Part shown: positions 1 to 9,697 of the stretch, in pieces
How the letters are laid out: the number at the start of each line of letters is the position of its first letter
Numbering within the stretch: position 1 is the first letter of the stretch
The notes under the pieces: model-generated
Databases searched by the model: none
The model's input: only the letters and a program-made list of their open reading frames with translations
What the model was told of the DNA's origin: nothing
Program-made: the position numbers and the translations under genes
DNA from: Alicyclobacillus herbarius DSM 13609
Lineage (GTDB): Bacteria > Bacillota > Bacilli > Alicyclobacillales > Alicyclobacillaceae
Length of the DNA: 64,000 bases
NCBI RefSeq assembly: GCF_000430585.1
Contig: NZ_AUMH01000007.1
Location: 79,043-143,042, forward strand
Reading direction: 5' to 3'

Positions 1-604
1 CGGTCACCTGCGTGGAACCCTGGTCAATGCCTTGATTGCCCGCCATACCCCTCTGTCACCGCTGGGGGGCGCTATGCGGCCCGGCGTGGTGCATCGCATC
101 GACAAGGATACATCGGGACTCATCATGTTTGCGAAGACGGACCTTGCCTATCACCGCTTAACCGAACAGTTGCGGGAACACACCACCCACCGCGTCTATA
201 CCGCGATTGTTCACGGCGCAGTTCCGCATGATGAAGGCCGCATCGAGGCCCCCATCGGTCGCGACCCGCGAAATCGCCAGCGGATGGCGGTCACTGGCGG
301 GGGCAAGCCGGCGGTGACGGATTTCTGGGTCTTGCGCCGGTTTGACCGTTATTCGTATCTGCAACTGCGCCTTGCGACGGGTCGTACCCACCAGATTCGG
401 GTCCACATGGCCTACATTGGGCACCCCCTGGCGGGCGATCCGGTCTACGGTCCGCGTCATACGCTGCCCATAGAGGGACAGGCGCTACACGCACAGGAAC
501 TTGGTTTCATCCACCCGCGCAGCGGCGAAGAACTGCGTTTTACAAGTCCGCTGCCGGAGGACATAAAGCGGCTCCTCGACGGATTGGCAGCCGGGATCTG
601 GTGA
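1..604 (+). CDS. RNA pseudouridine synthase, RluD/YlyB family (3' part only)
   Basis: The gene enters the window already open (codons in phase from base 2) and stops with TGA at 602-604, so the N-terminal part, including any S4 domain, lies outside. The visible part holds the family signature HRIDKDTSGL near base 91, whose Asp is the catalytic residue that isomerises uridine to pseudouridine, and the later GRTHQIRVHMAYIGHPLAGD block typical of the RluA/RluC/RluD fold. In B. subtilis the homologue ylyB sits directly upstream of pyrR, exactly as here. The rRNA target position cannot be told from this fragment. The family call is secure; the assignment to RluD rather than RluC is inferred. Confidence 0.93.
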   Translation, partial: GHLRGTLVNALIARHTPLSPLGGAMRPGVVHRIDKDTSGLIMFAKTDLAYHRLTEQLREHTTHRVYTAIVHGAVPHDEGRIEAPIGRDPRNRQRMAVTGGGKPAVTDFWVLRRFDRYSYLQLRLATGRTHQIRVHMAYIGHPLAGDPVYGPRHTLPIEGQALHAQELGFIHPRSGEELRFTSPLPEDIKRLLDGLAAGIW

Positions 605-615
605 TGCGCGGGCTC

Positions 616-644
616 TTGACTTTGCGGTGCCATCTTGTTATGGT
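616..644 (+). promoter_or_regulatory. Sigma-A promoter of the pyr operon
   Basis: TTGACT at 616-621 and TATGGT at 639-644 are separated by 17 bases. The promoter starts 12 bases after the pseudouridine synthase stop codon and about 18 bases before the PyrR-binding hairpin, so its transcript would carry the whole attenuator as its leader. Confidence 0.7.
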
Positions 645-661
645 TTTAGCAATTGGAACTG

Positions 662-865
662 CCTTTAATCCAATCCCGTGAGGTTGGAAAGGGGTCGCAC
701 AACGGCATACTGTCAATCCAACCCTTTGGGTATGGAGGGCCTGTGGCATACCCAAGAGCGGCCTAAGGCTTACTCGATGGCTTATTCCTGGATAGCCTAT
801 GGCAAACACGGTTGGATGACGTAACCTGACGACTGCTTTCCAAAATCTGGGGAGCAGTCTTTTTG
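662..865 (+). promoter_or_regulatory. PyrR-dependent transcription attenuator (pyr leader)
   Basis: Bases 672-685 match the PyrR-binding consensus ARUCCNGNGAGGYU at every position. They sit in a hairpin with lower stem CCTTT (662-666) / AAAGG (688-692), an AAT bulge (667-669) and upper stem CCAA (670-673) / TTGG (684-687). Bases 684-691 (TTGGAAAG) are also perfectly complementary to 836-843 (CTTTCCAA), the 5' arm of the terminator, which gives an antiterminator pairing. ATCCAACC (717-724) and GGTTGGAT (811-818) can close an outer antiterminator stem. By the known B. subtilis mechanism, UMP-bound PyrR would hold the first hairpin and release the terminator. This is the only such element seen in the operon. 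Confidence 0.9.
831..865 (+). terminator. Attenuator terminator of the pyr leader
   Basis: An 11-bp stem, GACTGCTTTCC (831-841) against GGGGAGCAGTC (849-859) with two G-U pairs, and a 7-base loop are followed by a run of five Ts. Its 5' arm overlaps the antiterminator partner at 836-843, so the two folds exclude each other. Confidence 0.88.
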
Positions 866-899
866 TGTACTCCGAAGGCGCGAAAGGTGGCTAGTCGAA

Positions 900-1466
900 T
901 TGCAGAGAAAGACGCAAATCATGGATGCGGCTGCGATGCGCAGATCCATCACGCGGATGGCGCACGAGATTCTTGAGCGTAACCGAGGCTTAGACAATGT
1001 CGTGATTGTCGGCATCGAGACGCGGGGGGTGCCGCTGGCTGAGCGAATTGCGGATCGACTTTTGGACATTGAAGGCGTACGGCCTCCGGTATACGCGCTC
1101 AACCCGCGTCCGTACCGCGACGATGTCGACCTTTTGGCTAGACCCGAGAAACCGGAACTGCCGGCGCAAGGGGTACGCGGAAAAGTGGTGGTCTTGGTGG
1201 ACGACGTGTTGTACACCGGAAGGACCGTGCGCGCCGCACTGGACGCCCTGATGCTGGTGGGACGCGCGCGGATGGTGCAGCTGGCCACGCTGGTCGACCG
1301 GGGACATCGGGAGCTGCCGATTCGGCCTGACTTTGTCGGCAAAAACGTGCCAACCGCGCGAGACGAAGAGATTACAGTGCAATTCACGGAAGTCGATGAG
1401 GAAGAAGGGGTTTGGATTTGTCGGGCCACCCCGTCGTCGAGCGATGCGGGAGGGGCTCACCGATGA
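900..1466 (+). CDS. pyrR: PyrR bifunctional pyr operon attenuation protein / uracil phosphoribosyltransferase
   Basis: 188 residues, close to the B. subtilis protein (about 180). PyrR binds the leader RNA when UMP is high and also has a phosphoribosyltransferase fold. The PRPP-binding loop VVVLVDDVLYTGRT lies near residues 99-112, and the basic N-terminal half used in RNA binding is preserved. I chose the TTG at 900 because AAAGGTGG (883-890) stands 9 bases upstream; an ATG seven codons later has no such site. It is the first gene of the operon and its own target attenuator lies directly upstream, giving an autoregulatory loop. Its stop overlaps the pyrB start as ATGA. Confidence 0.96.
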   Translation: MQRKTQIMDAAAMRRSITRMAHEILERNRGLDNVVIVGIETRGVPLAERIADRLLDIEGVRPPVYALNPRPYRDDVDLLARPEKPELPAQGVRGKVVVLVDDVLYTGRTVRAALDALMLVGRARMVQLATLVDRGHRELPIRPDFVGKNVPTARDEEITVQFTEVDEEEGVWICRATPSSSDAGGAHR

Positions 1467-2461
1467 GACATCTCCTCACCGCGAACTCGTTCGTGAGAAA
1501 GGATGTCGAACGGTGGTTCCGGCGGGCCGAGTGGCTGCGAGGCCTCCCGAGGCTGGAGCTGATGGCGCGGCACCAAGGCGCGGTGGTTGCGACGCTGTTC
1601 TACGAGCCGAGCACACGTACGCGCATGTCCTTTGAGGCGGCCGCCGTACGGCTAGGAGCCCGGGTGGTCTCATCGGAGAACGCGCGGGAAAACTCGTCGG
1701 CCAAAAAGGGAGAGCGGTTGACGGACGTGTTTCGGGTCGTGGGGAGTTATGCCGATGCCATCGTCATTCGCCACCACGAAGAGCACGCGATTGCTGAGGC
1801 CGCCCCGTACAGTCCCGTTCCGGTCATCAACGCGGGGTCCGGTTCTGGCGAACACCCAACCCAGGCGCTTTTGGATGTTTACACCATGTGGCGCGAATGC
1901 GGTAGCGTCGACGGGCTTACGGTTACCTTGCTGGGGGACCTGAAATACGGCCGCACCGTGCACTCCCTGCTCCCTTTGCTGTCCCTGTTTGAAGAGGTGA
2001 AAGTGCGGGTTTGCCATCCGGATTCGCTCGGCCTGCCGATTGGATTGGCTGCCCAGCTGAAGGAATACGGGCTGCCTGTAGAGCGCGTCCGCGACGTACG
2101 GGAAGCCCTGCAGGACGCGGACGTGATCTACCAAACCCGAGTCCAGCGGGAGCGTTTGATTGATGAGCGAGAGGCCAGCCAGGCGGCCGACTACCGCCTC
2201 GGCGTCGACCATTTGGCAGATTTGAAGCCGACGGCGCGCATTTTGCACCCGTTGCCGCGCGTGGACGAACTTAGCCCGGAAATCGACAAAGACCCGCGCG
2301 CGGCATACTTTCGGCAGGTGGAAAACGGCATGTATCTGCGCATGGCTTTGCTCGATGAGTGGCTACCGAACTTTGCGCAGGATGAGGCAGGGATGGAAGT
2401 CGAACCGACGGCCCTCGATTTCGAATCTCCATCCTTCGGGTTTTCGGAGGTGCACGCATGA
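1463..2461 (+). CDS. pyrB: Aspartate carbamoyltransferase catalytic chain
   Basis: 332 residues. It condenses carbamoyl phosphate with aspartate to carbamoyl aspartate, the second step of pyrimidine synthesis. The carbamoyl-phosphate loop FYEPSTRTRMSFE is at about 46-58, HPTQALLDVYT near 131, and LHPLPRVDE near 262, all typical of the catalytic chain. No regulatory chain (pyrI) follows, as expected for Bacilli. The ATG at 1463 shares the ATGA with the pyrR stop and its stop shares ATGA with pyrC, so the three genes are probably translationally coupled. Reading upstream of 1463 would run into pyrR and is not needed. Confidence 0.97.
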   Translation: MRHLLTANSFVRKDVERWFRRAEWLRGLPRLELMARHQGAVVATLFYEPSTRTRMSFEAAAVRLGARVVSSENARENSSAKKGERLTDVFRVVGSYADAIVIRHHEEHAIAEAAPYSPVPVINAGSGSGEHPTQALLDVYTMWRECGSVDGLTVTLLGDLKYGRTVHSLLPLLSLFEEVKVRVCHPDSLGLPIGLAAQLKEYGLPVERVRDVREALQDADVIYQTRVQRERLIDEREASQAADYRLGVDHLADLKPTARILHPLPRVDELSPEIDKDPRAAYFRQVENGMYLRMALLDEWLPNFAQDEAGMEVEPTALDFESPSFGFSEVHA

Positions 2462-3744
2462 AGACACGCATCGACGGCGGACAACTGTTGGACTTGGTGG
2501 ACGGATCGTTGACCGAAGCCAGTGTCCTGGTCGACGACGAGACGGGAAGCGTTCTTGCCCTCGGGAAGGAGCTTCCGGAGGCGGACCGGGTGATTACACT
2601 GCGGGGAGAGGTCCTCTTGCCCGGGTTCATCGATGTTCATGTGCACCTACGTGAACCGGGTTTTGAAGACAAGGAGACCATCGCGACGGGGGCGCGGGCG
2701 GCGGCCGCAGGAGGTTTTAGCCAAATCCTTTGCATGCCGAACACCAAGCCGCCCCTGGACACCCCGGAACGGATCTCGTTCGTCCGGAGGCAGGCGCAGG
2801 CGGCCGGGGCGGCCCAAGTGCTGCCGATGGGGTGCATCACAGTGGGCCAAGCCGGCCATGAGTTGACCGATTTCGCCGCCCTCAAAGCGGCCGGAGCCGT
2901 GGCCTTGTCGGACGACGGACGCGGCGTTCAGCACGGCGGGCGGATGCGCGAGGCCCTGCGCCGTGCGGCAGAGGCCCATTTACCCATCGCCATTCACGCG
3001 GAAGATGAGAGTTTGTCCGAGGGCGGTGTATTGGCTCCCGGGGCGGCCGGACGGCTCGGTTTGAAAGGCATTCCAGCTGCTTCCGAGGCCGCGATGATTG
3101 CTCGGGACATCCTCCTGGCGGAGGAGACAGGGGCCCGTTTGCACATCTGTCACGTCAGTGTTGAGACCGCCGTGGCGCTGGTTCGCTTTGCCAAGGAACG
3201 GGGCGTGCGGGTGACCGCGGAGGTGACGCCCCACCACCTGTTGCTGAGTGACGAGATCATCGACTGCAATGACGCGGTGTTCAAGGTGAATCCCCCGCTG
3301 CAAAGCGAGCGGGATCGCCAGGCGTGTTTGGCTGCCTTCCTCGATGGGACGTTGGACATGGTGGCGACCGACCATGCTCCGCATACCGCCGCGGAAAAGG
3401 CGCTTCCGATTGCAGAGGCCCCGTTTGGCATGGTGGGGATTGAGACGGTCTTCCCCCTCTTGTACACCCATCTGGTACGCACCGGAATGATGAGTCTGGC
3501 GCAATTGGTGGAGCGGATGTCCACCGTCCCGGCGCAGGCGTTCGGACTGAAAGGCGGCGTGATTCGCGTGGGGGGGCCGGCGGACCTGGTGGCGGTGGAT
3601 TTACAAACGGAACGGCCCATTGAGCCGAAACGGTTTTATTCCAAAGGCCGAAACACCCCGTTCGCCGGGTGGAAAGTGGCCGGGTGGCCAACCCTGACGC
3701 TGGCAGCGGGCCGCGTCATTCATCAGGAGGCAAAGCGTGCGTGA
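2458..3744 (+). CDS. pyrC: Dihydroorotase
   Basis: 428 residues, the usual size of the Bacillus-type enzyme. It cyclises N-carbamoyl-aspartate to dihydroorotate. The metal-binding start DVHVHLREPGFEDKETI is near residue 58; other metal ligands lie in AIHAEDES, HICHVSVE and ATDHAPHT. The C-terminal SKGRNTPFAGWKV stretch is typical of bacterial dihydroorotases. The gene starts within the pyrB stop (ATGA) and ends 66 bases before carA. A strong Shine-Dalgarno-like AGGAGG at 3724-3729 is too far upstream to serve the chosen carA start. Confidence 0.97.
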   Translation: MKTRIDGGQLLDLVDGSLTEASVLVDDETGSVLALGKELPEADRVITLRGEVLLPGFIDVHVHLREPGFEDKETIATGARAAAAGGFSQILCMPNTKPPLDTPERISFVRRQAQAAGAAQVLPMGCITVGQAGHELTDFAALKAAGAVALSDDGRGVQHGGRMREALRRAAEAHLPIAIHAEDESLSEGGVLAPGAAGRLGLKGIPAASEAAMIARDILLAEETGARLHICHVSVETAVALVRFAKERGVRVTAEVTPHHLLLSDEIIDCNDAVFKVNPPLQSERDRQACLAAFLDGTLDMVATDHAPHTAAEKALPIAEAPFGMVGIETVFPLLYTHLVRTGMMSLAQLVERMSTVPAQAFGLKGGVIRVGGPADLVAVDLQTERPIEPKRFYSKGRNTPFAGWKVAGWPTLTLAAGRVIHQEAKRA

Positions 3745-3810
3745 CCATGGCGTTTGGCCAGCCGGCCTCACAAGCGCGGCTTGGATACAACACGTGAGGG
3801 GGAATCGGAT

Positions 3811-4935
3811 TTGACAGCGAGAGGAAAACAACGGCGCCGTGCCCGCTTGGTCTTGGAAAACGGGCTGACCTTCGCCGGTTGGGCGTTTGGTGCGGAAGGG
3901 GAGACCCTGGGCGAAGTCGTCTTCAACACGGGCATGACCGGGTATCAGGAGGTTTTGACCGATCCGTCCTATTGTGGGCAGATTGTGACGATGACGTACC
4001 CGCTGATAGGCAACTACGGAGTCAACGTCGATGACGTGGAGTCCCGCCGCCCGTACGTGAAGGGATTTGTGGTTCGCGAGTGGAGTGAGATGCCAAGCCA
4101 TTTTCAGAGCATCGGGTCCTTGGAGGAATACCTGGCCGACCACGGCATCATCGGCATCTCTGGGGTCGACACCAGGCGCCTGACCAAGGCGATTCGCAGT
4201 CAGGGCACGATGAAGGCGGTGTTGACGACACTCGATACTGCGGCCGATGAACTGGTCGCCAAGCTTGAGCAGCCGTTGGCCACCAACCAGATTGACCAGG
4301 TCACCACGCCGGTGGTGTACCGCTGCCCGGGAGACGGCCGTAGGATTGTCGCGATGGACTTTGGCATGAAAGCCGGCATTGTCCGGTCGCTCTTGGCGCG
4401 GCGCTGCGACGTGATTGTGGTGCCGGCACGCACCACGGCGGAAGAGGTCTTAAAGTGGCGCCCGGATGGGGTGATGCTCAGCAATGGCCCGGGTGACCCG
4501 GAAAACGCCCCCTACGCCGTGGAAACGGTCCGGCAACTCATTGGGAAAGTGCCGATTTTCGGCGTCTGCCTCGGTCAGCAGTTGATTGCCCTGGCTAGCG
4601 GCGCGCGCACGACCAAGATGCGCTTTGGCCACCGGGGACTGAACCACCCTGTGCAGGACCTGCGCACCGGTCGGGTAGCCATCACCTCGCAAAACCATGG
4701 CTACACGGTCGATCCGGATTCGCTCGTGGGGACCGACTTGGTCTTGACGCATATCAACCGCAATGACGGCACAGTGGAGGGACTTGCTCACCGCAAGCAC
4801 CCGGTCTTCTCGGTTCAGTACCATCCGGAGGCGCGGCCCGGTCCGGACGACTCCGATTACCTGTTCGACGACTTTATGGAGATGATAGACCAGGTTAAGG
4901 AAGGGAGTTGGGTTCCCCGTGCCGAAGCGCACTGA
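3811..4935 (+). CDS. carA: Carbamoyl-phosphate synthase small (glutaminase) subunit
   Basis: 374 residues with the TTG start at 3811, preceded by GTGAGGGGGA 8 bases upstream; a TTG at 3754 is in frame but lacks a well-placed ribosome site and would add 19 residues not expected in the family. The subunit releases ammonia from glutamine for CarB. The class I amidotransferase triad is visible: Cys253 in FGVCLGQQ, and His338 and Glu340 in QYHPEA. The N-terminal part carries the CarA signature [14 protein letters not shown]. It overlaps carB by 17 bases, in keeping with a strict subunit ratio. It corresponds to pyrAA of B. subtilis. Confidence 0.95.
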   Translation: MTARGKQRRRARLVLENGLTFAGWAFGAEGETLGEVVFNTGMTGYQEVLTDPSYCGQIVTMTYPLIGNYGVNVDDVESRRPYVKGFVVREWSEMPSHFQSIGSLEEYLADHGIIGISGVDTRRLTKAIRSQGTMKAVLTTLDTAADELVAKLEQPLATNQIDQVTTPVVYRCPGDGRRIVAMDFGMKAGIVRSLLARRCDVIVVPARTTAEEVLKWRPDGVMLSNGPGDPENAPYAVETVRQLIGKVPIFGVCLGQQLIALASGARTTKMRFGHRGLNHPVQDLRTGRVAITSQNHGYTVDPDSLVGTDLVLTHINRNDGTVEGLAHRKHPVFSVQYHPEARPGPDDSDYLFDDFMEMIDQVKEGSWVPRAEAH

Positions 4936-7900
4936 TTTGAAGAAGATTCTCGTCATTGGCAGTGGTCCGATTATCATCGGCCAGGCGGCGGAATTCGACT
5001 ACGCGGGCACCCAGGCCTGTGCGGCCTTGAAAGAAGAAGGCTACGAGGTTGTGCTGGTCAACTCCAATCCGGCCACCATCATGACCGACCCGAACATGGC
5101 GGATAAAGTGTATGTCGAGCCGCTCACGCCCGAATTCCTCGCACAAATCATCCGCAGCGAACAGCCGGACGGGTTGTTGCCGACGCTGGGCGGGCAGACT
5201 GGTTTGAATCTCGCCGTTCAACTGTCTGAAATGGGCGTGCTGGAACAGGAAGGTGTCCGACTGCTCGGGACATCGCTTGACGCCATTCGTGAGGCGGAAG
5301 ACCGGGAACGGTTCCGGGCGCTGATGAACCGGCTTGGCCAACCGGTGCCCGAGAGCGCCATCGTCACCAACCTGGACGAGGCGCGGGCGTTTGCGCGCGA
5401 GATTGGTTTCCCCATCATCATTCGTCCCGCGTACACACTGGGCGGCACGGGTGGTGGCATCGCTTCGAATTGGGACGAGTACGAGGAGATTGTCGAGCTG
5501 GGCTTGACGATGTCCCCGATTCACCAAGTCCTCGTGGAGCGCAGCATCGCCGGGTTCAAGGAATTGGAATATGAAGTCATGCGCGACGGCAAGGACAATT
5601 GCATTGTCGTCTGTAATATGGAAAACATCGATCCGGTCGGCGTCCACACCGGGGACAGCATCGTCGTGGCCCCGAGCCAAACCCTGTCGGATCAGGACCA
5701 CCAGATGCTGCGCACCGCGAGCCTGACCGTCATTCGTGCCCTGGGTATTGAGGGCGGCTGCAATATCCAGTTTGCGCTCGATCCAAAAAGCCGCAAGTAC
5801 TACGTGATTGAGGTGAACCCACGCGTCAGCCGCTCCAGTGCCTTGGCCTCAAAGGCAACCGGGTATCCGATTGCCAAAATGGCTGCGAAGATTGCGGTGG
5901 GGTACAGCCTGGATGAACTGAAAAATCCGGTGACCGGGGAGACGTTCGCGAGCTTTGAGCCGACGCTCGACTATGTGGTGACTAAGATTCCCCGCTGGCC
6001 GTTTGACAAGTTTGGCAGCGCCAATCGCCGCTTGGGCACACAGATGAAAGCGACCGGAGAGGTCATGGCCATCGGCCGCTGCTTTGAGGAATCGCTGATG
6101 AAAGCCGTGCGGTCTTTGGAAGTGGGGGTCGACTCGCTGTGGCTGAAATCGGCCGCCGAATGGGAGATGGACGAGATTGAGCGGCGCCTCAAACAGGCGG
6201 ATGACGAGCGGTTGTTTGTCCTGGCCGAGGCCTTTCGGCGCAAAGTGCCGCTCGAGAAAGTGTTTCAATGGACGCAGATTGACCGTTGGTTCCTATACAA
6301 GATTCAGGGCTTGGTACAGTTGGAGTCCGAGTTGAAGCAGGCCGGCAAGCGGTACGGATCGTTTGTGAAATTAGCGGATGTCCAGCCAGACCTGATTGTG
6401 GAAGCCAAACGGCGTGGATTCCCGGATACGACCATCGCCCGCTTGACCGGCGGCGACGCCCTTGCGGTGCGTCAATGGCGGCGCGAACGCGGACTGGTGC
6501 CGGTGTACAAGATGGTCGACACGTGCGCGGGCGAGTTTGCGGCGGCCACTCCGTACTACTATAGCACGTATGAAGAAGAGGATGAGGTGCAGGATAGCCC
6601 GCGCAGGAAGCTGCTCGTGCTTGGCTCGGGGCCGATACGGATTGGCCAAGGCATCGAGTTTGACTACTGTTCCGTCCACGCCGTGTGGGCGATTCGCGCC
6701 GCCGGTTACGAGGCGATTATTATCAACAACAACCCGGAAACGGTATCGACCGACTTCAACACTTCGGATCGCCTCTATTTTGAGCCCCTGCATGTGGAGG
6801 ACGTGTTGAACGTCATCGACCGCGAGCAGCCGGAAGGGGTGATTGTCCAGTTCGGCGGCCAGACGGCCATCAACCTGGCCGAGCCGTTGGCCAAGGCCGG
6901 GGTTCGTATCCTGGGCACGAGTCTGGAGGATATCGACCGGGCGGAGGACCGGGAGCGCTTTGATGCGCTGCTGCGCGAATTAGACATCCCACGCCCAGAA
7001 GGCCGGACGGTCACATCCGTCGCAGCCGCGCTCCAGGCGGCGGGAGAGCTGGGGTACCCGGTGTTGGTGCGCCCCTCGTATGTCCTGGGCGGCCGCGCGA
7101 TGCAGATCATCTACTCGGACGAGGAACTGCTGACCTACATGCGGGAGGCGGTGGAGGTTTCCCATCAACACCCAGTGCTCATTGACCGCTACATGCAGGG
7201 AACTGAGGTCGAGGTGGACGCTATCTCCGACGGCGAGACGGTCGTCATCCCGGGTATCATGGAGCACATTGAACGCGCTGGGGTCCACTCGGGCGATTCG
7301 ATTGCCGTCTATCCGACGCAGTCTTTGTCTGAGCCGGTGCGGGATCAACTGGTCGATTACACGATTCGTCTTGCGCGGGGACTGTCGGTCAAAGGACTGG
7401 TGAACATCCAGTTCGTGGTCAGCGACGACCAAGTCTATGTCATTGAGGTCAACCCGAGGTCTTCGCGGACCGTGCCGTTCCTGTCCAAGGTGACCCGAGT
7501 GCCGATGGTGCGGCTTGGTATGCAGGCTGTCCTGGGTGAACGCCTGCAGGACCTGGGCTGGGAGACGGGCCTGATGCCGGAACGCCCGTTGGTCGCCGTC
7601 AAGGTCCCAGTGTTCTCGTTTGCCAAGCTGCGCCGGGTGGATATTGACCTGGGGCCGGAGATGAAGTCGACCGGCGAGGTCATGGGGTGCGACGCGACCT
7701 ATGCCAAAGCGTTATACAAAGGCCTTTTGGCGGCCGGCACGCGCGTGCCGGAACACGGCACGATTCTCGCCACCATCGCGGACAAAGACAAGGAAGAAGC
7801 CTTGCCGATTCTCCGCGGCTTCACGGAGTTGGGTTACAAGCTGGCTGCTACCGAAGGCACGGCGCGGTTCCTGCGCGAACACGGCTTGCGTGTGCTGGTG

Positions 7901-8209
7901 GTGAACAAACTGGCTCAAGGCACACCGAATCTGGCGGACGATATCCGTGACGGACGCATCCAGCTGGTCATCAACACGTTGACCAAAGGGCGCAAACCGG
8001 AGCGAGACGGCTTTCGCATCCGTCGGACGGCGGTCGAGCACGGGGTGCCGTGTTTGACCTCGCTAGATACGGCGCGATCGCTCCTGGAGGTCTTGTCGAC
8101 CATCCGTTTCCGCACTCAGGCTCTGGCCTCCTTAGAAGCGGAGCGCACTTCGCCACAGGGAGAACCGGAATCGAATCTGGAGCGGGCGGCGGGGGTACGC
8201 CATGGATGA
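4919..8209 (+). CDS. carB: Carbamoyl-phosphate synthase large subunit
   Basis: 1096 residues. It makes carbamoyl phosphate from bicarbonate, ammonia and two ATP. Two homologous ATP-grasp halves are plain: the first opens with [20 protein letters not shown] near residue 8, the second with [20 protein letters not shown] near residue 562. The C-terminal allosteric MGS-like domain begins near 937 ([16 protein letters not shown]). The GTG at 4919 has AAGGGAG 11 bases upstream and lies inside the end of carA. The C-terminus reaches into pyrF by 8 bases. It corresponds to pyrAB of B. subtilis. Confidence 0.97.
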   Translation: MPKRTDLKKILVIGSGPIIIGQAAEFDYAGTQACAALKEEGYEVVLVNSNPATIMTDPNMADKVYVEPLTPEFLAQIIRSEQPDGLLPTLGGQTGLNLAVQLSEMGVLEQEGVRLLGTSLDAIREAEDRERFRALMNRLGQPVPESAIVTNLDEARAFAREIGFPIIIRPAYTLGGTGGGIASNWDEYEEIVELGLTMSPIHQVLVERSIAGFKELEYEVMRDGKDNCIVVCNMENIDPVGVHTGDSIVVAPSQTLSDQDHQMLRTASLTVIRALGIEGGCNIQFALDPKSRKYYVIEVNPRVSRSSALASKATGYPIAKMAAKIAVGYSLDELKNPVTGETFASFEPTLDYVVTKIPRWPFDKFGSANRRLGTQMKATGEVMAIGRCFEESLMKAVRSLEVGVDSLWLKSAAEWEMDEIERRLKQADDERLFVLAEAFRRKVPLEKVFQWTQIDRWFLYKIQGLVQLESELKQAGKRYGSFVKLADVQPDLIVEAKRRGFPDTTIARLTGGDALAVRQWRRERGLVPVYKMVDTCAGEFAAATPYYYSTYEEEDEVQDSPRRKLLVLGSGPIRIGQGIEFDYCSVHAVWAIRAAGYEAIIINNNPETVSTDFNTSDRLYFEPLHVEDVLNVIDREQPEGVIVQFGGQTAINLAEPLAKAGVRILGTSLEDIDRAEDRERFDALLRELDIPRPEGRTVTSVAAALQAAGELGYPVLVRPSYVLGGRAMQIIYSDEELLTYMREAVEVSHQHPVLIDRYMQGTEVEVDAISDGETVVIPGIMEHIERAGVHSGDSIAVYPTQSLSEPVRDQLVDYTIRLARGLSVKGLVNIQFVVSDDQVYVIEVNPRSSRTVPFLSKVTRVPMVRLGMQAVLGERLQDLGWETGLMPERPLVAVKVPVFSFAKLRRVDIDLGPEMKSTGEVMGCDATYAKALYKGLLAAGTRVPEHGTILATIADKDKEEALPILRGFTELGYKLAATEGTARFLREHGLRVLVVNKLAQGTPNLADDIRDGRIQLVINTLTKGRKPERDGFRIRRTAVEHGVPCLTSLDTARSLLEVLSTIRFRTQALASLEAERTSPQGEPESNLERAAGVRHG

Positions 8210-8981
8210 ATCCCTATTCGAGCGATTGAGCTCGCCGGTGTACGATGGCGTGCGGGCTCGCACCTACCTCGCCCTAGATGTTCCCAACGTGGAGCAGGCG
8301 AGGCAGTGGCTTGCGCGGTTTGGCGACGTCCTCTACGGGTACAAGGTGGGTTTGGAGCTGTTTTACGCGGCCGGGCCCGCGTTCTTGGAAGAGTTGGCCC
8401 GGCTGGGAAAGCGCGTGTTCTTAGACGTCAAGCTGCACGACATTCCGAACACGGTGGCGGGGGCGCTGCGTTCCCTCTGCCAGTATCCCTTAGAAATGGT
8501 GAACGTCCACGCAGCGGCGGGGAGACGCGCGCTGGAAGCGGCGCGGATGGCGGTGGACCAAAGCCCGTTTCAACCGCTACTGATTGGGGTTACCGTGTTG
8601 ACCAGCCTAGATGCGCCGGACCTAGGGGAAATTGGGATAGACCGGCCCCCCGAACCGCTGGTGATGCAGCTGGCACGGCTGGTCAAGGCGTGCGGACTGG
8701 ATGGGGTGGTCGCCTCCGCGCGCGAGGCTGCAAAGCTCAAGATGGAGTTTGGTCCAGAATTTGAATTGGTTATCCCGGGAACGCGTCCAGCGTTTGCCGA
8801 TAAAGGAGACCAACAGAGAACTATGTCGCCAGGGCAAGCGTTGGCCGCCGGAGCGACGCGTCTGGTGATGGGGCGCGCGGTGACAAAGGCCCGGAATCCT
8901 GAGCTTGCGCTGCTGCGCATATGGGACGAGATGCGGGAAGCTGTGACGCGTACAACGGACCCGAAGGGGAGTCACGAATGA
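8202..8981 (+). CDS. pyrF: Orotidine 5'-phosphate decarboxylase
   Basis: 259 residues, slightly longer than the B. subtilis enzyme (239). It decarboxylates OMP to UMP. The active-site motif [13 protein letters not shown] is near residue 72 with the Lys/Asp network, the substrate-binding start is LALDVPN, and the phosphate loop is [20 protein letters not shown] near 195. The gene follows carB directly; the usual pyrK and pyrD genes between carB and pyrF are absent. Its stop overlaps the pyrE start. Confidence 0.96.
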   Translation: MDESLFERLSSPVYDGVRARTYLALDVPNVEQARQWLARFGDVLYGYKVGLELFYAAGPAFLEELARLGKRVFLDVKLHDIPNTVAGALRSLCQYPLEMVNVHAAAGRRALEAARMAVDQSPFQPLLIGVTVLTSLDAPDLGEIGIDRPPEPLVMQLARLVKACGLDGVVASAREAAKLKMEFGPEFELVIPGTRPAFADKGDQQRTMSPGQALAAGATRLVMGRAVTKARNPELALLRIWDEMREAVTRTTDPKGSHE

Positions 8982-9634
8982 TGACGGAATACATTTCACG
9001 GGATGCGGCCAAGGCGTTGGCTCGTGGTTTGTTGCAGATTCGGGCGGTGGAACTCCGGCCGCACAACCCGTTCACGTGGTCCTCGGGCTGGAAATCGCCC
9101 ATCTACTGCGATAACCGCTTACTGCTGGGGTATCCAGCGTTGCGCCAAGCAGTGGCGGCGGGATTTGAGCAACTCGCGCGGACGTATGTGCCCGGAACCG
9201 AGGTGGTGGCGGGCGCCGCCACGGGCGGCATCGCGCACGCCGCCTGGCTGGCCGATAGGCTGCAGCTGCCGATGGTGTACGTTCGGTCTAGTGCCAAAGG
9301 CCACGGCCAGGGACGGCGGGTTGAGGGGCGGTTGCCGCAGGGGGCCCGGGCGCTGGTCATTGAGGACACCCTCTCCACAGGTCGCTCGGCCTACCAGGTC
9401 GTGGACGCCCTCAAAGAAGAAGGGGCAGAAGTGCTGGGCGTATTCGCGATTTTCTCGTATGGATTCCAGCCAGTGCGCGAGCACGCCGAGCGAACCGGTG
9501 TGTTGGCCTGGTCTCTGCTCGATTATGACACCCTGATTGAGGTGGCGCAGGAGTCTGGCTATATCGCGCCTGACGACGTGACGGTTTTACAAGCGTGGCG
9601 GGAGAGCCCGGAAACGTTTGCTCAAGACGTCTAA
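8978..9634 (+). CDS. pyrE: Orotate phosphoribosyltransferase
   Basis: 218 residues from the ATG at 8978 (a second ATG follows at 8981), with GAAGGGGA 7 bases upstream. It attaches the PRPP ribose-phosphate to orotate to give OMP. The PRPP loop ALVIEDTLSTGRSA is near residue 124, preceded by the PGTEVVAGAATGGI and RSSAKGHGQGRRVEG blocks of this family. It is the last gene of the operon; a strong hairpin follows at 9646-9672. Confidence 0.96.
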   Translation: MMTEYISRDAAKALARGLLQIRAVELRPHNPFTWSSGWKSPIYCDNRLLLGYPALRQAVAAGFEQLARTYVPGTEVVAGAATGGIAHAAWLADRLQLPMVYVRSSAKGHGQGRRVEGRLPQGARALVIEDTLSTGRSAYQVVDALKEEGAEVLGVFAIFSYGFQPVREHAERTGVLAWSLLDYDTLIEVAQESGYIAPDDVTVLQAWRESPETFAQDV

Positions 9635-9645
9635 ACGGGAGATGG

Positions 9646-9672
9646 GCGGTCGCTGGACTCGCCGGCGACCGC
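9646..9672. terminator. Hairpin between the convergent pyrE and Rieske genes
   Basis: GCGGTCGCTGG (9646-9656) pairs over 11 positions (one G-U) with CCGGCGACCGC (9662-9672) around a 5-base loop. It lies 11 bases after the pyrE stop and about 25 bases before the end of the opposite-strand Rieske gene. No real T-run follows on either strand, so it may be a weak or factor-assisted terminator, or an mRNA-stabilising 3' end. Confidence 0.5.
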
Positions 9673-9697
9673 TGCACGCTGTTTACTTGCTCTGCGG

